Assembly: GCF_011682235.2 (NCBI RefSeq)
Contig: NZ_CP076718.1
Span: forward strand, 2,803,134 to 2,867,133
Length of the DNA stretch: 64,000 bases
Source: Rhodocaloribacter litoris
GTDB lineage: Bacteria > Bacteroidota > Rhodothermia > Rhodothermales > ISCAR-4553
Direction of reading: 5' to 3'
The stretch's first letter is position 1. Each line of letters begins with the position of its first letter. Below, piece after piece: positions 1 through 8,754 of the stretch. The notes beneath the pieces were generated by a model. That model searched no databases and was not told the origin of the DNA. It saw only the letters and a list, made by a program, of their open reading frames with translations. The translations under genes and the position numbers were made by a program.

Positions 1-2
1 GC

Positions 3-2528
3 TTTTCGGTGCCGACCGAGGCCGTGCTTCCCGGTGCGGAGGTGCATCCGTCGCTGTGGTTCACGGCCGACGAGATCGCGGTCGTGAAGGCCCGGTGGAA
101 CCATCCGGCCTATGCCGACCTGGTCGCGGAGATCACGAGCGACATTAGCAGCTTCAAAAGCCGGAATCCCGCCAGCACCGATCCCAGCGACCGGCCCCGG
201 ATGGCCAAGACCCTCGCGTTTGCCTGGATCGTCAACGGCGACCTCATCGCCCTGGTCAAGGCGATGGAAACGCTCGGGCTGGCCTACGAGAACGTGCCCC
301 AGGAAGTGGGTTCGGATACGTTCGACGGCGAATATGATGAGATCTACCGGGCCACGTGGCTGCAGAATTACTGCGCCGCCTATGACTGGCTCTACGACCG
401 GCTCACGCCGGAGATGGAGGCGAAGGTCCGGGCACGGCTCGTCGCCGAGGCCGAGTTGCTCTACGCCCACATGAACAGTTACGCCCCGCGCCCGCACAAC
501 CACCGCTCGAAGCCGGCCTATGCCCTCGGCACCGCCGCGCTAACGCTTTCCGACCACCCGGACGCGGCGGCCTGGCTGTCGTTCGCGCTCGATCGCCAGA
601 ACACGGTCACGCGCTACATGTTCAGCGAAGACGGGGTCTACCGCGAGGGATCGCACTATTACGTGTTCACCCTCGTCAATGCGATCCCGTTCCTCTGGCA
701 CTACCGCAACGTGGCGGGCGTGGATCTTTTCCCCTATTACCAGCCGGCCTTCGAGTGGCCCCTGCGCATCCGGAACGGGCGCGGCTGGATGCCCAACCTG
801 GAGGACGGTTTCATGAAGCCTGCGCCCACCCATACCGTGGCCGCTGCCTACCGGGACGCGCCCACCGCGCTGCACGGCACGGCACCGCTGGGCGAACTGC
901 TCCAGTGGAACTGGGCGACGACGTCTTTCTTCACGCAGAACTACACCGGCGCCACGAACGACGTGACCTGGGAGATCGACGTCCTGCTGACCTGGGATGC
1001 CGACCTCCCGGCGACGGCGCCGGATGCTTCGCCCACCCAGATCGTCGGCAGCGGGCAGGTGGCCTTCCGCAGCGGCTGGGCGGGCGATGACGTCCGGTAT
1101 CTCCTCTTTCACGGCGTCGCCTCGGCCGATAACCACGATCACCCGGACCACCTTTCCTACGTCCTCGATGCCGAAGGCACCCCGCTCGCCGTCGATGCCG
1201 GCTACGGCCCCGCCGGCTTCAGCGATGATCGGCGCTCCTGGTATACCTCGGCGCAGGCGCACAACACCGTTACGGTCAATGGTTTTCCGCTGATCGACTA
1301 CGACAACACGCAGAACGAGGGGCCGCACCTCCTGCACGCGCTCGACACGCCCGGCTACGACTTTGCCGAGATGGAGGCGCCGAGCAACGGGGTGGCGGGA
1401 GGGGCCGAGGTCCGGCGCGGCATCGCCTTCCCGAACGAGCGCTTCTGGGTGGTCTACGACATCGGCACCTCGGCGAACACGGCCAGCTATCAGGTGCATC
1501 TGCACGGGCGGGGCGCGCTCACCCGCGACGGCACGCGCATGACGTGGACGGCCCCGGCCGACACCTACGGCCGGGGCGGCCGCCTCCATGCCGCCTTCGT
1601 AGGCAATGGTCCCCTCATTGTGGATGAGACGAGCCGGTGGACGAGCCTGTACTGGGGCCACGAGGAAGCACAGACCTACGTCTCCGTCCGGCAGTCCGGC
1701 ACGGCGCCGGTGTTTCTGCACGTGCTCTACCCCACCCCGGTGGAGGCCCCGGCGCCGCAGGTCACCGACCTCAGCGCCGACGGGATCGTCAGCGCGGAGA
1801 TCGTGGAAGACGACGGGGCCACCACGAACGTGGCCGTCCAGCGTGATCCCGCGTTCCGCACGGCCGGACCGCTCGGGACCGACGCCGCGTTTGCCTGGGT
1901 GGGGCACATGGACGGCGCGGTCCGCCGGTTTGCCGTCACCGAAGGGCACCGGGTGAACTGGGAAGGCCAGGATCTGCTGCAGGCAACGCTTGCGCTGACG
2001 GCGGCGGTGGACCGCTCGGATGCAGCACACCAGAGGCTGTATCTGGAGCCCTTTGAGGGGGAAGCCGGCATCACCCTGCAGGTAGGAGCAGACCCGATCG
2101 TCGGTGTGACCCTGAACGGCGAGCCGATTCCGTATGACGAACTGGGTGACGGGCGTGTGCACTTCAGCGTCAACGGTAGTGTCTTCCAGGAGACCGGTGT
2201 AGTCCTCATTGAAACCGGGACCGACACGGGCGTGGAGACTCCCGCCGGAGCAGGGCAGGCCCTCCGTATCGAGGGGCCTTTTCCCAACCCGTCGCGGGGG
2301 GCCACGCACCTGCGTCTGTTCCTGCCGGAGCCGGGGCACGTGCGCGTCACGGCGTACGATCTGCTGGGGCGGCGCCTGGCTGTACTGGCGGACGGATACC
2401 GACCCCGTGGTGTGTCGGTGATCTCGTGGGAGGCCGGGGTGTCGGGCGGTGGTTTGCCGGCGGGGCCGTATTTCATCGAAGTCTTGACGAAACGGGCGCG
2501 GGTCTACGTCCGGGGGGTGATGCTCTGA
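3..2528 (+). CDS. Heparinase II/III-family polysaccharide lyase with C-terminal sorting domain (5' partial)
   Basis: Probably a secreted or surface lyase for uronate-containing polysaccharides such as alginate. The reading frame is open to the window edge, so the start and signal peptide are probably missing; a GTG at 9 is possible but unconvincing. The N-terminal half resembles the alpha-barrel of heparinase II/III and alginate-lyase-like enzymes, with HPSLWFTADEI near the start, PHNHR near residue 160 and EGSHYY near residue 215. The middle has DNHDHPDHLSYVLDAEGT, a typical heparinase II/III beta-domain signature. The last ~80 residues (FPNPSRGATHLRL, YDLLGRRLAVL, GPYFIEVLT) look like a type IX secretion sorting domain. 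It overlaps the next gene by one base (TGATG), so it is probably cotranscribed with the TRAP transporter. The uronate catabolic genes downstream support alginate-like substrates, but the exact substrate is inferred. Confidence 0.8.
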   Translation, partial: FSVPTEAVLPGAEVHPSLWFTADEIAVVKARWNHPAYADLVAEITSDISSFKSRNPASTDPSDRPRMAKTLAFAWIVNGDLIALVKAMETLGLAYENVPQEVGSDTFDGEYDEIYRATWLQNYCAAYDWLYDRLTPEMEAKVRARLVAEAELLYAHMNSYAPRPHNHRSKPAYALGTAALTLSDHPDAAAWLSFALDRQNTVTRYMFSEDGVYREGSHYYVFTLVNAIPFLWHYRNVAGVDLFPYYQPAFEWPLRIRNGRGWMPNLEDGFMKPAPTHTVAAAYRDAPTALHGTAPLGELLQWNWATTSFFTQNYTGATNDVTWEIDVLLTWDADLPATAPDASPTQIVGSGQVAFRSGWAGDDVRYLLFHGVASADNHDHPDHLSYVLDAEGTPLAVDAGYGPAGFSDDRRSWYTSAQAHNTVTVNGFPLIDYDNTQNEGPHLLHALDTPGYDFAEMEAPSNGVAGGAEVRRGIAFPNERFWVVYDIGTSANTASYQVHLHGRGALTRDGTRMTWTAPADTYGRGGRLHAAFVGNGPLIVDETSRWTSLYWGHEEAQTYVSVRQSGTAPVFLHVLYPTPVEAPAPQVTDLSADGIVSAEIVEDDGATTNVAVQRDPAFRTAGPLGTDAAFAWVGHMDGAVRRFAVTEGHRVNWEGQDLLQATLALTAAVDRSDAAHQRLYLEPFEGEAGITLQVGADPIVGVTLNGEPIPYDELGDGRVHFSVNGSVFQETGVVLIETGTDTGVETPAGAGQALRIEGPFPNPSRGATHLRLFLPEPGHVRVTAYDLLGRRLAVLADGYRPRGVSVISWEAGVSGGGLPAGPYFIEVLTKRARVYVRGVML

Positions 2529-3559
2529 TGCGGATGCTTCATCTGAGCGCGGTGCTGCTCGTCGTCATGCTGGCCGGCTGCACGGTGCGGGAGGAGGTCG
2601 TCGTCCTGCGCCTGGCGCACGTGCTGGCGACCGATCACCCCGTCCATCTCGGCATGGCTCGCTTCGGTGAACGCCTGGAAGCGCTCTCGGGCGGGACCAT
2701 GCGGGTCGAGATCTATCCCAACGGCCAGCTCGGCTCCGAGCGCGAGACCATCGAGCTGCTGCAACTGGGCACGCTCGACCTCGCCAAAGTCTCCGCCGCC
2801 GTCGTCGAAAACTTCGTCCCCGAGATGGGGGTCTTCAGCCTGCCCTATCTGTTCGACGATGCCGATCATCTGTGGCGGGTGCTGAACGGCCCCATCGGCA
2901 AGGAAATCCTGCTGGCCGGGGAGCCCTACCGCATCCGGGGGCTGTGCTACTACGATGCCGGCTTTCGTTCCTTCTACGTGAGGGACCGTGCCGTGCAGGC
3001 GCCCGAAGACCTTCAGGGGCTGAAGATCCGGGTGATGCGCAGCAACCTGTCTATCCGGACGATCAACCTGCTCGGGGGCAATGCCACGCCGCTCGCCTAC
3101 GGGGAGATTTACACGGCGCTTCAGCAGGGCGTCGTCGATGGGGCTGAGAACAACCCGCCCAACTTCTACGGCTCCAAGCACTACGAGGTCAGCCGGTATT
3201 ACATCCTCGATGAGCACTCTGCACCACCCGACGTCCTGCTCATTTCGACCTGGCGGTGGAACCAGCTGTCGGCGCAGCAGCGCGCCTGGATCGAGGAGGC
3301 CATCGAAGAATCCGTCGCCTACCAGCGGGAGCTCTGGGAAGAGGCGACGGCGGCGGCGCTGGCTGCCGTCGAGGAGGCCGGCATCACGGTGATCCAACCG
3401 GACAAGACGCCGTTCCGGCAGGCCGTCGCCCCGCTGTACGAGGACCTGAAGGGCACCGAACTCGGCCGGTGGGCAGAACGGATCCGTGCGCTGGCGACCG
3501 CACCCGCCGGCAAAGCCGCCGCGCGCGATACCCTTTCCACCAACGGCTCTGATTCCTGA
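2528..3559 (+). CDS. dctP: TRAP transporter substrate-binding lipoprotein (DctP family)
   Basis: Captures an organic acid, probably a uronate or unsaturated uronate, and delivers it to the DctQM permease. The ATG at 2528 overlaps the previous stop. It gives a lipoprotein signal ending in VMLAGC (Cys at about residue 17). The DctP fold follows: LRLAHVLATDHPVHLG, then YPNGQLGSERETIELLQLG, then LKIRVMRS, whose Arg normally binds the ligand carboxylate, then QQGVVDGAENNPPNFY. At 343 residues the length is normal for the family. The gene overlaps dctQ by one base. The substrate is inferred from the lyase, aldolase and kinase neighbours. Confidence 0.93.
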   Translation: MRMLHLSAVLLVVMLAGCTVREEVVVLRLAHVLATDHPVHLGMARFGERLEALSGGTMRVEIYPNGQLGSERETIELLQLGTLDLAKVSAAVVENFVPEMGVFSLPYLFDDADHLWRVLNGPIGKEILLAGEPYRIRGLCYYDAGFRSFYVRDRAVQAPEDLQGLKIRVMRSNLSIRTINLLGGNATPLAYGEIYTALQQGVVDGAENNPPNFYGSKHYEVSRYYILDEHSAPPDVLLISTWRWNQLSAQQRAWIEEAIEESVAYQRELWEEATAAALAAVEEAGITVIQPDKTPFRQAVAPLYEDLKGTELGRWAERIRALATAPAGKAAARDTLSTNGSDS

Positions 3560-4080
3560 TGAAGAAGCTCGCCGCAATCGTAGACCGGATCGTGGAGGTC
3601 CTGCTGGTCCTGCTCATGGCCGTGATGGTGGTCGTGGTGTCGTGGCAGGTGGCCACGCGCTACCTGCTCAACGATCCCAGTTCCATCACGGAAGAGCTGG
3701 CGACCTACCTGCTCATCTGGATTTCCCTGATCGGGGCGGCTTATGCCCTGCGCCGGCGGGCCCACCTCGGCATCGATATTCTGGTGCGGTCCATGTCGCC
3801 GAAGAAACGCCGGATAGCAGCCTATGCCGGGCTCGCGGCGGTGGCACTCTTTGCGCTGCTCGTCCTCGTGGGAGGCGGTATCCGGATCGTGTACGTGACG
3901 CTGGCGCTGAAACAGATCTCGGCGGCCCTTCGCGTGCCCATCGGATACGTGTACCTCGTGCTCCCGCTCAGCGGTCTGCTCATGACGTTCTATGCCCTCG
4001 TGGCGGCGACCGAGATCCGCCGCGGCGAAGTGCCGCCCTCCGGGGAGGAGGACCGTGTCCCGGTTCCTCCCATCGACTGA
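3559..4080 (+). CDS. dctQ: TRAP transporter small permease subunit (DctQ)
   Basis: Small membrane subunit that joins the binding protein to the large permease. It is 173 residues with four hydrophobic segments (about residues 13-35, 46-66, 85-110 and 130-150). It contains the family-typical pattern WQVATRYLLNDPSSITEELATYLLIW, split here as WQVATRYLLN and ITEELATYLL. The ATG overlaps the dctP stop (TGATG), so translation is probably coupled. Confidence 0.92.
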   Translation: MKKLAAIVDRIVEVLLVLLMAVMVVVVSWQVATRYLLNDPSSITEELATYLLIWISLIGAAYALRRRAHLGIDILVRSMSPKKRRIAAYAGLAAVALFALLVLVGGGIRIVYVTLALKQISAALRVPIGYVYLVLPLSGLLMTFYALVAATEIRRGEVPPSGEEDRVPVPPID

Positions 4081-4114
4081 TCCTTCCTCCTTCGCACTGT
4101 ATTGCCGGTTTTGT

Positions 4115-5410
4115 ATGGCTCTCGCTGTCGTCATTCTCCTCGTTACGTTCCTCGTCCTGCTCGCGCTCGACGTGCCGGTGGCGTTCTGCATCGGGCTGGC
4201 GACCCTCTTCTCGATGTTTGCCATGGTGGATTTCATCCCGGCCATCAGCACCGTGGCGCAGCGCGTGGCGACGGGACTCGACTCGTTCACGTTGCTGGCC
4301 ATTCCCTTCTTCATTCTGGCCGGCAACATCATGGGGCGGGGCGGCATTGCACATCGTCTCATTGCCCTGGCCCGGGCCCTCGTGGGGAGCCTGCCCGGCG
4401 GGCTCGCTTTCGTCAACGTCATCGCGAACATGCTCTTCGGTGCCATCAGCGGAAGTGCCATCGCCTCGGCCGTGGCTATCGGGGGTGTGATGCATCCGCG
4501 GATGGTCAGGAGCGGGTACGGCGCCGGCTACAGCGCGGCCGTGAACGTCACGAGCGCCACGACGGGCCTGGTGATCCCGCCCAGCAACGTGCTGATCATC
4601 TATTCGCTGGCCTCGGGCGGCGTCTCCGTGGCCGCCCTGTTCGTGGCGGGGTACCTCCCTGGCCTGCTCATGGGGATGGCGCTCATGATCGTGGCCGGCG
4701 TCGTGGCCTACCGGCGCGGCTTCCGTACCGATGAGCGCGTCCCCCTCACCGAGGTGGCGCGCCGGCTGCTGGATGCGCTCCCGAGCCTCGGTCTCATCAT
4801 CGTCGTCATCGGAGGGATCGTCGCGGGCATCTTTACCGCCACCGAGGCGGCTGCCATCGCGGTGCTGTACGCTCTTGTGCTTTCGGTGGGCATTTATCGA
4901 GAGATCCGTCTCCGCGAGCTGTTCGACGTGTTGTTGCACTCGGTCGTGACGACCGCCGTCGTCATGCTCCTCATTGCCACGAGCATGGCGCTTTCGTGGG
5001 CGCTCTCCTTCGAGCGGATTCCGCAGGAGGTGGGGGAAGCGCTGGTTTCCGTGAGTGAGAACCCGGTCGTGTTGCTCCTGCTCGTCAACGTGATGCTCCT
5101 GTTGGTCGGGACGTTCATGGACATGACGCCGGCCATTCTCATCTTCACGCCCATTTTCTTGCCGGTAGCTGTGCAGATGGGCGTGGATCCCGTGCATTTC
5201 GGCATTCTCATGGTGGTGAACCTGTGCATCGGGCTGTGCACGCCCCCGGTAGGGACGGTTCTCTTTGCCGGGTGCAGCGTGGCCGGTGTGCCCGTGAGCG
5301 GGATCGTCCGGCCCCTGCTACCTCTGTACATAGCGCTCCTGCTCGCCCTCCTGATTGTGACCTTCGTACCGGCGCTGACGCTCTGGCTCCCCGGCGTATT
5401 CGGGCTATGA
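4115..5410 (+). CDS. dctM: TRAP transporter large permease subunit (DctM)
   Basis: Sodium-coupled translocation channel of the transporter. The ATG at 4115 was chosen because MALAVVILLVTFLVLLALDV followed by PVAFCIGL matches the usual DctM N-terminus; earlier in-frame starts overlap dctQ and add non-family sequence. The protein has 431 residues and about a dozen membrane segments. Conserved patterns include FFILAGNIMGRGGIAHRL and LVIPPSNVLIIYSLASGG. It follows dctQ by 34 bases. Confidence 0.93.
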   Translation: MALAVVILLVTFLVLLALDVPVAFCIGLATLFSMFAMVDFIPAISTVAQRVATGLDSFTLLAIPFFILAGNIMGRGGIAHRLIALARALVGSLPGGLAFVNVIANMLFGAISGSAIASAVAIGGVMHPRMVRSGYGAGYSAAVNVTSATTGLVIPPSNVLIIYSLASGGVSVAALFVAGYLPGLLMGMALMIVAGVVAYRRGFRTDERVPLTEVARRLLDALPSLGLIIVVIGGIVAGIFTATEAAAIAVLYALVLSVGIYREIRLRELFDVLLHSVVTTAVVMLLIATSMALSWALSFERIPQEVGEALVSVSENPVVLLLLVNVMLLLVGTFMDMTPAILIFTPIFLPVAVQMGVDPVHFGILMVVNLCIGLCTPPVGTVLFAGCSVAGVPVSGIVRPLLPLYIALLLALLIVTFVPALTLWLPGVFGL

Positions 5411-5437
5411 GCGGGCCTGTTCGCCCGGCGTGTGATG

Positions 5438-5479
5438 GGATCAAATGATCCGAGTGTGTGTTAACTGACGTCATACACT
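5438..5479. promoter_or_regulatory. Candidate FadR-type operator region upstream of the regulator
   Basis: Two inverted repeats lie between dctM and the GntR/FadR gene. One is a perfect GGATCA-AA-TGATCC at 5438-5451. The other has arms AGTGTGTG (5453-5460) and CATACACT (5472-5479), matching at 7 of 8 positions. The second includes GTCATACA (5470-5477 region), an octamer found again, inverted, at 6285-6302. Autoregulation by the adjacent repressor is inferred. Confidence 0.45.
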
Positions 5480-5500
5480 TCACCAGCTTTTGAGGGCGAT

Positions 5501-6232
5501 ATGTTCAAGGCCGTTGGGAAACGCCAGTTGCTCAGCCATGCCGTCGAGGAAGAAATCGAGGCCGCCATCCGGGACGGTCGCCTCGCCGTAGGCGACCGGC
5601 TTCCCTCCGAGATGGAGCTCTGCGAGCAGTTCGGGGTCAGCCGGACGGTGATGCGCGAGGCGCTCCGCATGCTGTCGGCCCGCCGGCTCGTTCGCATCGA
5701 GAAAGGGCGGGGTATCTTTGTAGATACGCCTTCGGTCGCCTCCGTGTCCGCTCCGCTGGAGCTCTACCTGCACCTGAACCGGGGGACCGGTCAGGCGCTG
5801 GACGTGGTACGGGCGCGTCAGATCATCGAACCCCCTATCGCGGCCGAGGCGGCGCGGCGGCACACCGCGGAGGACGCGGAGCGGATCCTGGCCAATCTCG
5901 ATATGCTCAAGGCCTGCGAGCGTCCCTTCGAGAAGCTCTCGAAGCTGGACATGGAGTTCCACGTGCTCATTGCCGAGGCCACGCACAATCCGTTGATGCC
6001 CCTCCTGATCCATCCCATCCAGCAACTCATGCCCAAGATCAAGACGGGCGTATACTATGCCGTGAGCGATGCCCACGAAGCCGCCGTGACGTGGCATTCC
6101 GCGATCGTCGAGGCAATTTTGAACCGCGACCCTGAAGCGGCCCACGAGCGGATGGCCAGGCACCTGGAGATCGCGGAACATCATGTCCGGCAACTGATGG
6201 CGGTGGAAGCGGAGAGCGAAGTGGGAGGATAA
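5501..6232 (+). CDS. FadR-type (GntR superfamily) transcriptional regulator
   Basis: Ligand-responsive DNA-binding regulator, probably controlling the surrounding uronate genes. The winged helix-turn-helix lies at about residues 10-75 (LPSEMELCEQFGVSRTVMRE, then KGRGIFV). The C-terminal FCD helical domain carries the expected metal/ligand residues in LDMEFHVLIAEATHNPLM, the His of AVTWHSAIVEAI, and ARHLEIAEHH. At 243 residues the length is normal. A GAGG stretch lies 6-9 bases before the ATG. Related regulators of sugar-acid genes (UxuR, KdgR-like members of this subfamily) respond to uronates or KDG; that ligand is an inference here. Confidence 0.9.
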   Translation: MFKAVGKRQLLSHAVEEEIEAAIRDGRLAVGDRLPSEMELCEQFGVSRTVMREALRMLSARRLVRIEKGRGIFVDTPSVASVSAPLELYLHLNRGTGQALDVVRARQIIEPPIAAEAARRHTAEDAERILANLDMLKACERPFEKLSKLDMEFHVLIAEATHNPLMPLLIHPIQQLMPKIKTGVYYAVSDAHEAAVTWHSAIVEAILNRDPEAAHERMARHLEIAEHHVRQLMAVEAESEVGG

Positions 6233-6284
6233 CGGGCGATCGCCGGAAAGCCATCCCGCGTCTGAATAAAAATCACATCTCATC

Positions 6285-6313
6285 TTGTATGACATGTTAC
6301 AAATCGCTATACT
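6285..6313 (+). promoter_or_regulatory. Candidate operator overlapping a promoter
   Basis: TTGTATGACATGTTACAA at 6285-6302 has TTGTA/TACAA ends and contains TGTATGAC, the reverse complement of the GTCATACA in the operator candidate before the FadR gene. TTGTAT (6285-6290) and TATACT (6308-6313) are spaced by 17 bases like -35 and -10 boxes, so a bound repressor would cover the promoter of the secreted-protein gene at 6388. Confidence 0.45.
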
Positions 6314-6387
6314 ATAACACGGGATGATGGTCCACGGGTGGCCTTCGTCGCGAAGCGCTTTTTTTCCCTTCCAAAACGCACAATGCC

Positions 6388-7965
6388 ATGGTCTACCGAT
6401 ACTGCCTCTGGAGCCTCGCGGTCGCATTTACTCTCCTGACGGCCGGTACCGCACAGGCTCAGATCACCGTCGCCAACGACGGCGGCAACTGGGACGATCC
6501 GAACACCTGGTCCACCGGGACGGTCCCGACGGCAAACGACGACGTCGTCATCGATAGCACGGTTTCGATCAACATCGCCAACGCCGAAGCACGCAACGTC
6601 ACGGTTACGGGCGAAGCGGGGGAACTCCGCTACGAGCGCGATCCCTCCCTGGCCGGGTTCGGCCTGACCGTCTATGGTAATCTGGTCATCGAAGGGCCGG
6701 ACGCCGAACTCCGGCCGCTTTCCCAGGAAGACCCGGATACCGGCGTGGGGTACGGTATCGTATACCATCGCCTGACCGTCTACGGAAACATTGACAACAG
6801 CACCGGCGGCACGTTCGACATGCGGCGCGGGGCCACGAGCACGGACCCGCCCACGGCCGCCTTCGTCGATCTCATTTTCGAAGGCTCCGATGATTCGGTG
6901 GTCACGCTGGGCGAATACGACAACAATACCAACCAGCTCTTCCAGGTGTTTATCCGGAAGACGGACGGGGGGCGCGTGGTGCTGGGCAGCGACGTCACAC
7001 AGGACAACAACAGCCTGGCCAAGCTGCACCTCGAAAGCGGTAACATCGTTACGAACGAGTACCGCTGGCGGGTGTGGACCAACAGCTCCAGCGGCGTCGT
7101 GGGGGGATCGCCGAACTCCTATGTGATCGGGGCCCTCTCGCGCGGCATCCCCAGGAGCGGCGACGCCTACGAACGCGTCTATCCCGTCGGCGATGAGAGC
7201 GCCTACCGGCCGGTGACGATCTATTCCTCCGACCTGGTGCCGGACGATCAGGACTTCGAGGTGCGCGTCATCGCTGGCGATGCCGATCCCGGTTCGGCCA
7301 CCCTCGAAAACGGCCTCATGGACATCTCGCCCGTCCGGTACTATGCCTTCACGATGTTCGAGCGGGATACCGGCGACCCGTATACGGTGGACCGCATTGC
7401 GATCAGTTACGGTCCGGACGACGGCGTGCCGGAGGGGAGTTCGGAGTTCGTCGTTGCGACCTCCGTGGCAGAAGACCGCTCCGTGTGGCGCAACAGCGGC
7501 GGCTTCGATCCCGACACCGGCAGCCCGCACGTCACGACGCTGGCCGCCCCGCCGACGCTGGTGCAGTCGGGTGACCTTGCGGATTTCACCTTCGAGATCA
7601 CCCTGGAGGGCGATCCGCCGACGTTCGTTCAGGACACCTATTATGCTGCCATCGGGACCACCGAGGCGTTCGTGACGTCCACCGAAGAAACGACGCTGCC
7701 CGATGGGTTCATCCTCAGCGCCATCTATCCGAACCCCTTCCGCGGCACCGCTGCCCTTTCGCTCGAAGTGCCGCGGCCGGTGGAGGTGCGCGTGCGGGTC
7801 TTTGACCTGCTCGGGCGCGAGGTGGCCTCCCTGGCAGACGGCTATCTGACGCCCGGCAGCCACACCTTCCGGTGGGAAGGGGGGCAGGCCCCGGCCGGCC
7901 TGTACTTCATCCGGGTAGAGACCGACACCTTCACGGCGACCCGAAAGGTCACCCTGCTTCGCTAG
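6388..7965 (+). CDS. Secreted protein of unknown function with type IX-like C-terminal sorting domain
   Basis: Exported protein of 525 residues. The signal peptide is residues 1-25 (VAFTLLTAGTAQAQ). The start of the mature part, ITVANDGGNWDDPNTWSTG followed by a V-x-x-N-D-D-V-V-I run, resembles G8-like or beta-helix carbohydrate-associated surface proteins. The body is beta-rich with no catalytic motif I recognise. The C-terminus (IYPNPFRGTAALSLEVP, VFDLLGREVASLADGYL, GLYFIRVET) is a sorting domain closely similar to that of the lyase at the window start. Its place between the uronate regulator and the uronate catabolic genes suggests a role in binding or degrading polysaccharide at the surface. 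This is inferred from context. Confidence 0.8.
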   Translation: MVYRYCLWSLAVAFTLLTAGTAQAQITVANDGGNWDDPNTWSTGTVPTANDDVVIDSTVSINIANAEARNVTVTGEAGELRYERDPSLAGFGLTVYGNLVIEGPDAELRPLSQEDPDTGVGYGIVYHRLTVYGNIDNSTGGTFDMRRGATSTDPPTAAFVDLIFEGSDDSVVTLGEYDNNTNQLFQVFIRKTDGGRVVLGSDVTQDNNSLAKLHLESGNIVTNEYRWRVWTNSSSGVVGGSPNSYVIGALSRGIPRSGDAYERVYPVGDESAYRPVTIYSSDLVPDDQDFEVRVIAGDADPGSATLENGLMDISPVRYYAFTMFERDTGDPYTVDRIAISYGPDDGVPEGSSEFVVATSVAEDRSVWRNSGGFDPDTGSPHVTTLAAPPTLVQSGDLADFTFEITLEGDPPTFVQDTYYAAIGTTEAFVTSTEETTLPDGFILSAIYPNPFRGTAALSLEVPRPVEVRVRVFDLLGREVASLADGYLTPGSHTFRWEGGQAPAGLYFIRVETDTFTATRKVTLLR

Positions 7966-7977
7966 TCGGGTGTACGA

Positions 7978-8019
7978 GGGCGCCAGGTCTTGTGAAAGGA
8001 CCTGGCGCCCTTATCTTTT
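7978..8019 (+). terminator. Strong intrinsic terminator
   Basis: Perfect 12-bp stem GGGCGCCAGGTC (7978-7989) / GACCTGGCGCCC (7999-8010), 9-base loop, then TTATCTTTT. It ends the transcript of the secreted-protein gene. Confidence 0.92.
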
Positions 8020-8020
8020 G
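7989..8020 (+). promoter_or_regulatory. Bacteroidota-type promoter embedded in the terminator
   Basis: CTTG at 7989-7992 (stem end and loop of the terminator) is followed after 19 bases by TATCTTTTG at 8012-8020 (the terminator tail). This fits the TTTG / TAnnTTTG pattern of Bacteroidota promoters. It would drive the aldolase-kinase pair. Confidence 0.5.
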
Positions 8021-8076
8021 GCCCAAGGTCGCCCCGGCAGGGGTTCGTTATTTCTATGCTCACACCCCCGTGTCGT

Positions 8077-8727
8077 ATGAACGTCCGGAAGGAGATCCTG
8101 CAGCGCATCATCGAGAGCGGTGCCGTGGCGGTGGTGCGAATGGCGGATGCGCAGCGTCTGCTTCGTGTGGCCGAGGCTCTTCATGAAGGAGGCATCACGG
8201 CCATCGAAATCACGATGACCACCCCCGACGCGCTGGCGGTCATCGAAGAAGTCGCCGGGGCAATGGGTGACGAGGTGCAGGTCGGCGTGGGGTCGGTGCT
8301 CTCGGCCGAGGTGGCCCGCCAGGCCATCGACGCCGGCGCCCGCTACGTCGTCAGCCCCGTCTTCAAGCCCGAGGTCGTGGCCGAGGCGCACCGCCACGAC
8401 GTGCCCGCCATGCCGGGCTGCTTCACCCCCACGGAGATTCTGGCCGCCACCGAGGCCGGCGCCGACCTCGTCAAGGTGTTCCCGGCCGACGTGGTGGGCA
8501 TGCCGTTCTTCAAGGCGGTGCTGGCCCCGATGCCGCACCTGAAGCTGATGCCCACCGGCGGCGTCACGCTCGAGAACGCGGGCGACTGGATCCGCGCCGG
8601 CGCCGTGGCCGTCGGCGTTGGCAGCGCCCTGCTGGACAAGGCCGCCATTGCCGCGGGCGACTATGCCGTCCTCATCGAGAACGCCCGGAAGCTGCGCCGC
8701 AGTGTCGAGGCCGCACGGGCTGAATGA
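8077..8727 (+). CDS. eda: Bifunctional KDPG / 4-hydroxy-2-oxoglutarate aldolase
   Basis: Cleaves 2-keto-3-deoxy-6-phosphogluconate to pyruvate and glyceraldehyde-3-phosphate in the cytoplasm, the last step of uronate breakdown. The small class I aldolase barrel is complete: the catalytic Glu lies in TAIEITMTTP and the Schiff-base Lys in ADLVKVFPADVVG. MPTGGVTLENAGDWIRAGA forms the phosphate-binding region. The ATG at 8077 (MNVRKEI) gives the family length of 216; an ATG at 8056 would add seven unusual residues. The KDG kinase follows 27 bases later. Confidence 0.94.
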   Translation: MNVRKEILQRIIESGAVAVVRMADAQRLLRVAEALHEGGITAIEITMTTPDALAVIEEVAGAMGDEVQVGVGSVLSAEVARQAIDAGARYVVSPVFKPEVVAEAHRHDVPAMPGCFTPTEILAATEAGADLVKVFPADVVGMPFFKAVLAPMPHLKLMPTGGVTLENAGDWIRAGAVAVGVGSALLDKAAIAAGDYAVLIENARKLRRSVEAARAE

Positions 8728-8754
8728 TCCGTTTCACCTGTTCCCTCTGCCAGT

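Noticed and set aside
540..2339. Long open frames on the strand opposite the lyase
   Set aside because: They are mirror frames caused by high GC at third codon positions. The plus frame has the family motifs. The same applies to many long minus frames opposite SusC, MgtE and ValS.
6232..6387. A short frame at 6324 before the secreted protein
   Set aside because: It overlaps the promoter-operator region and has no family features. The signal-peptide start at 6388 is much better.
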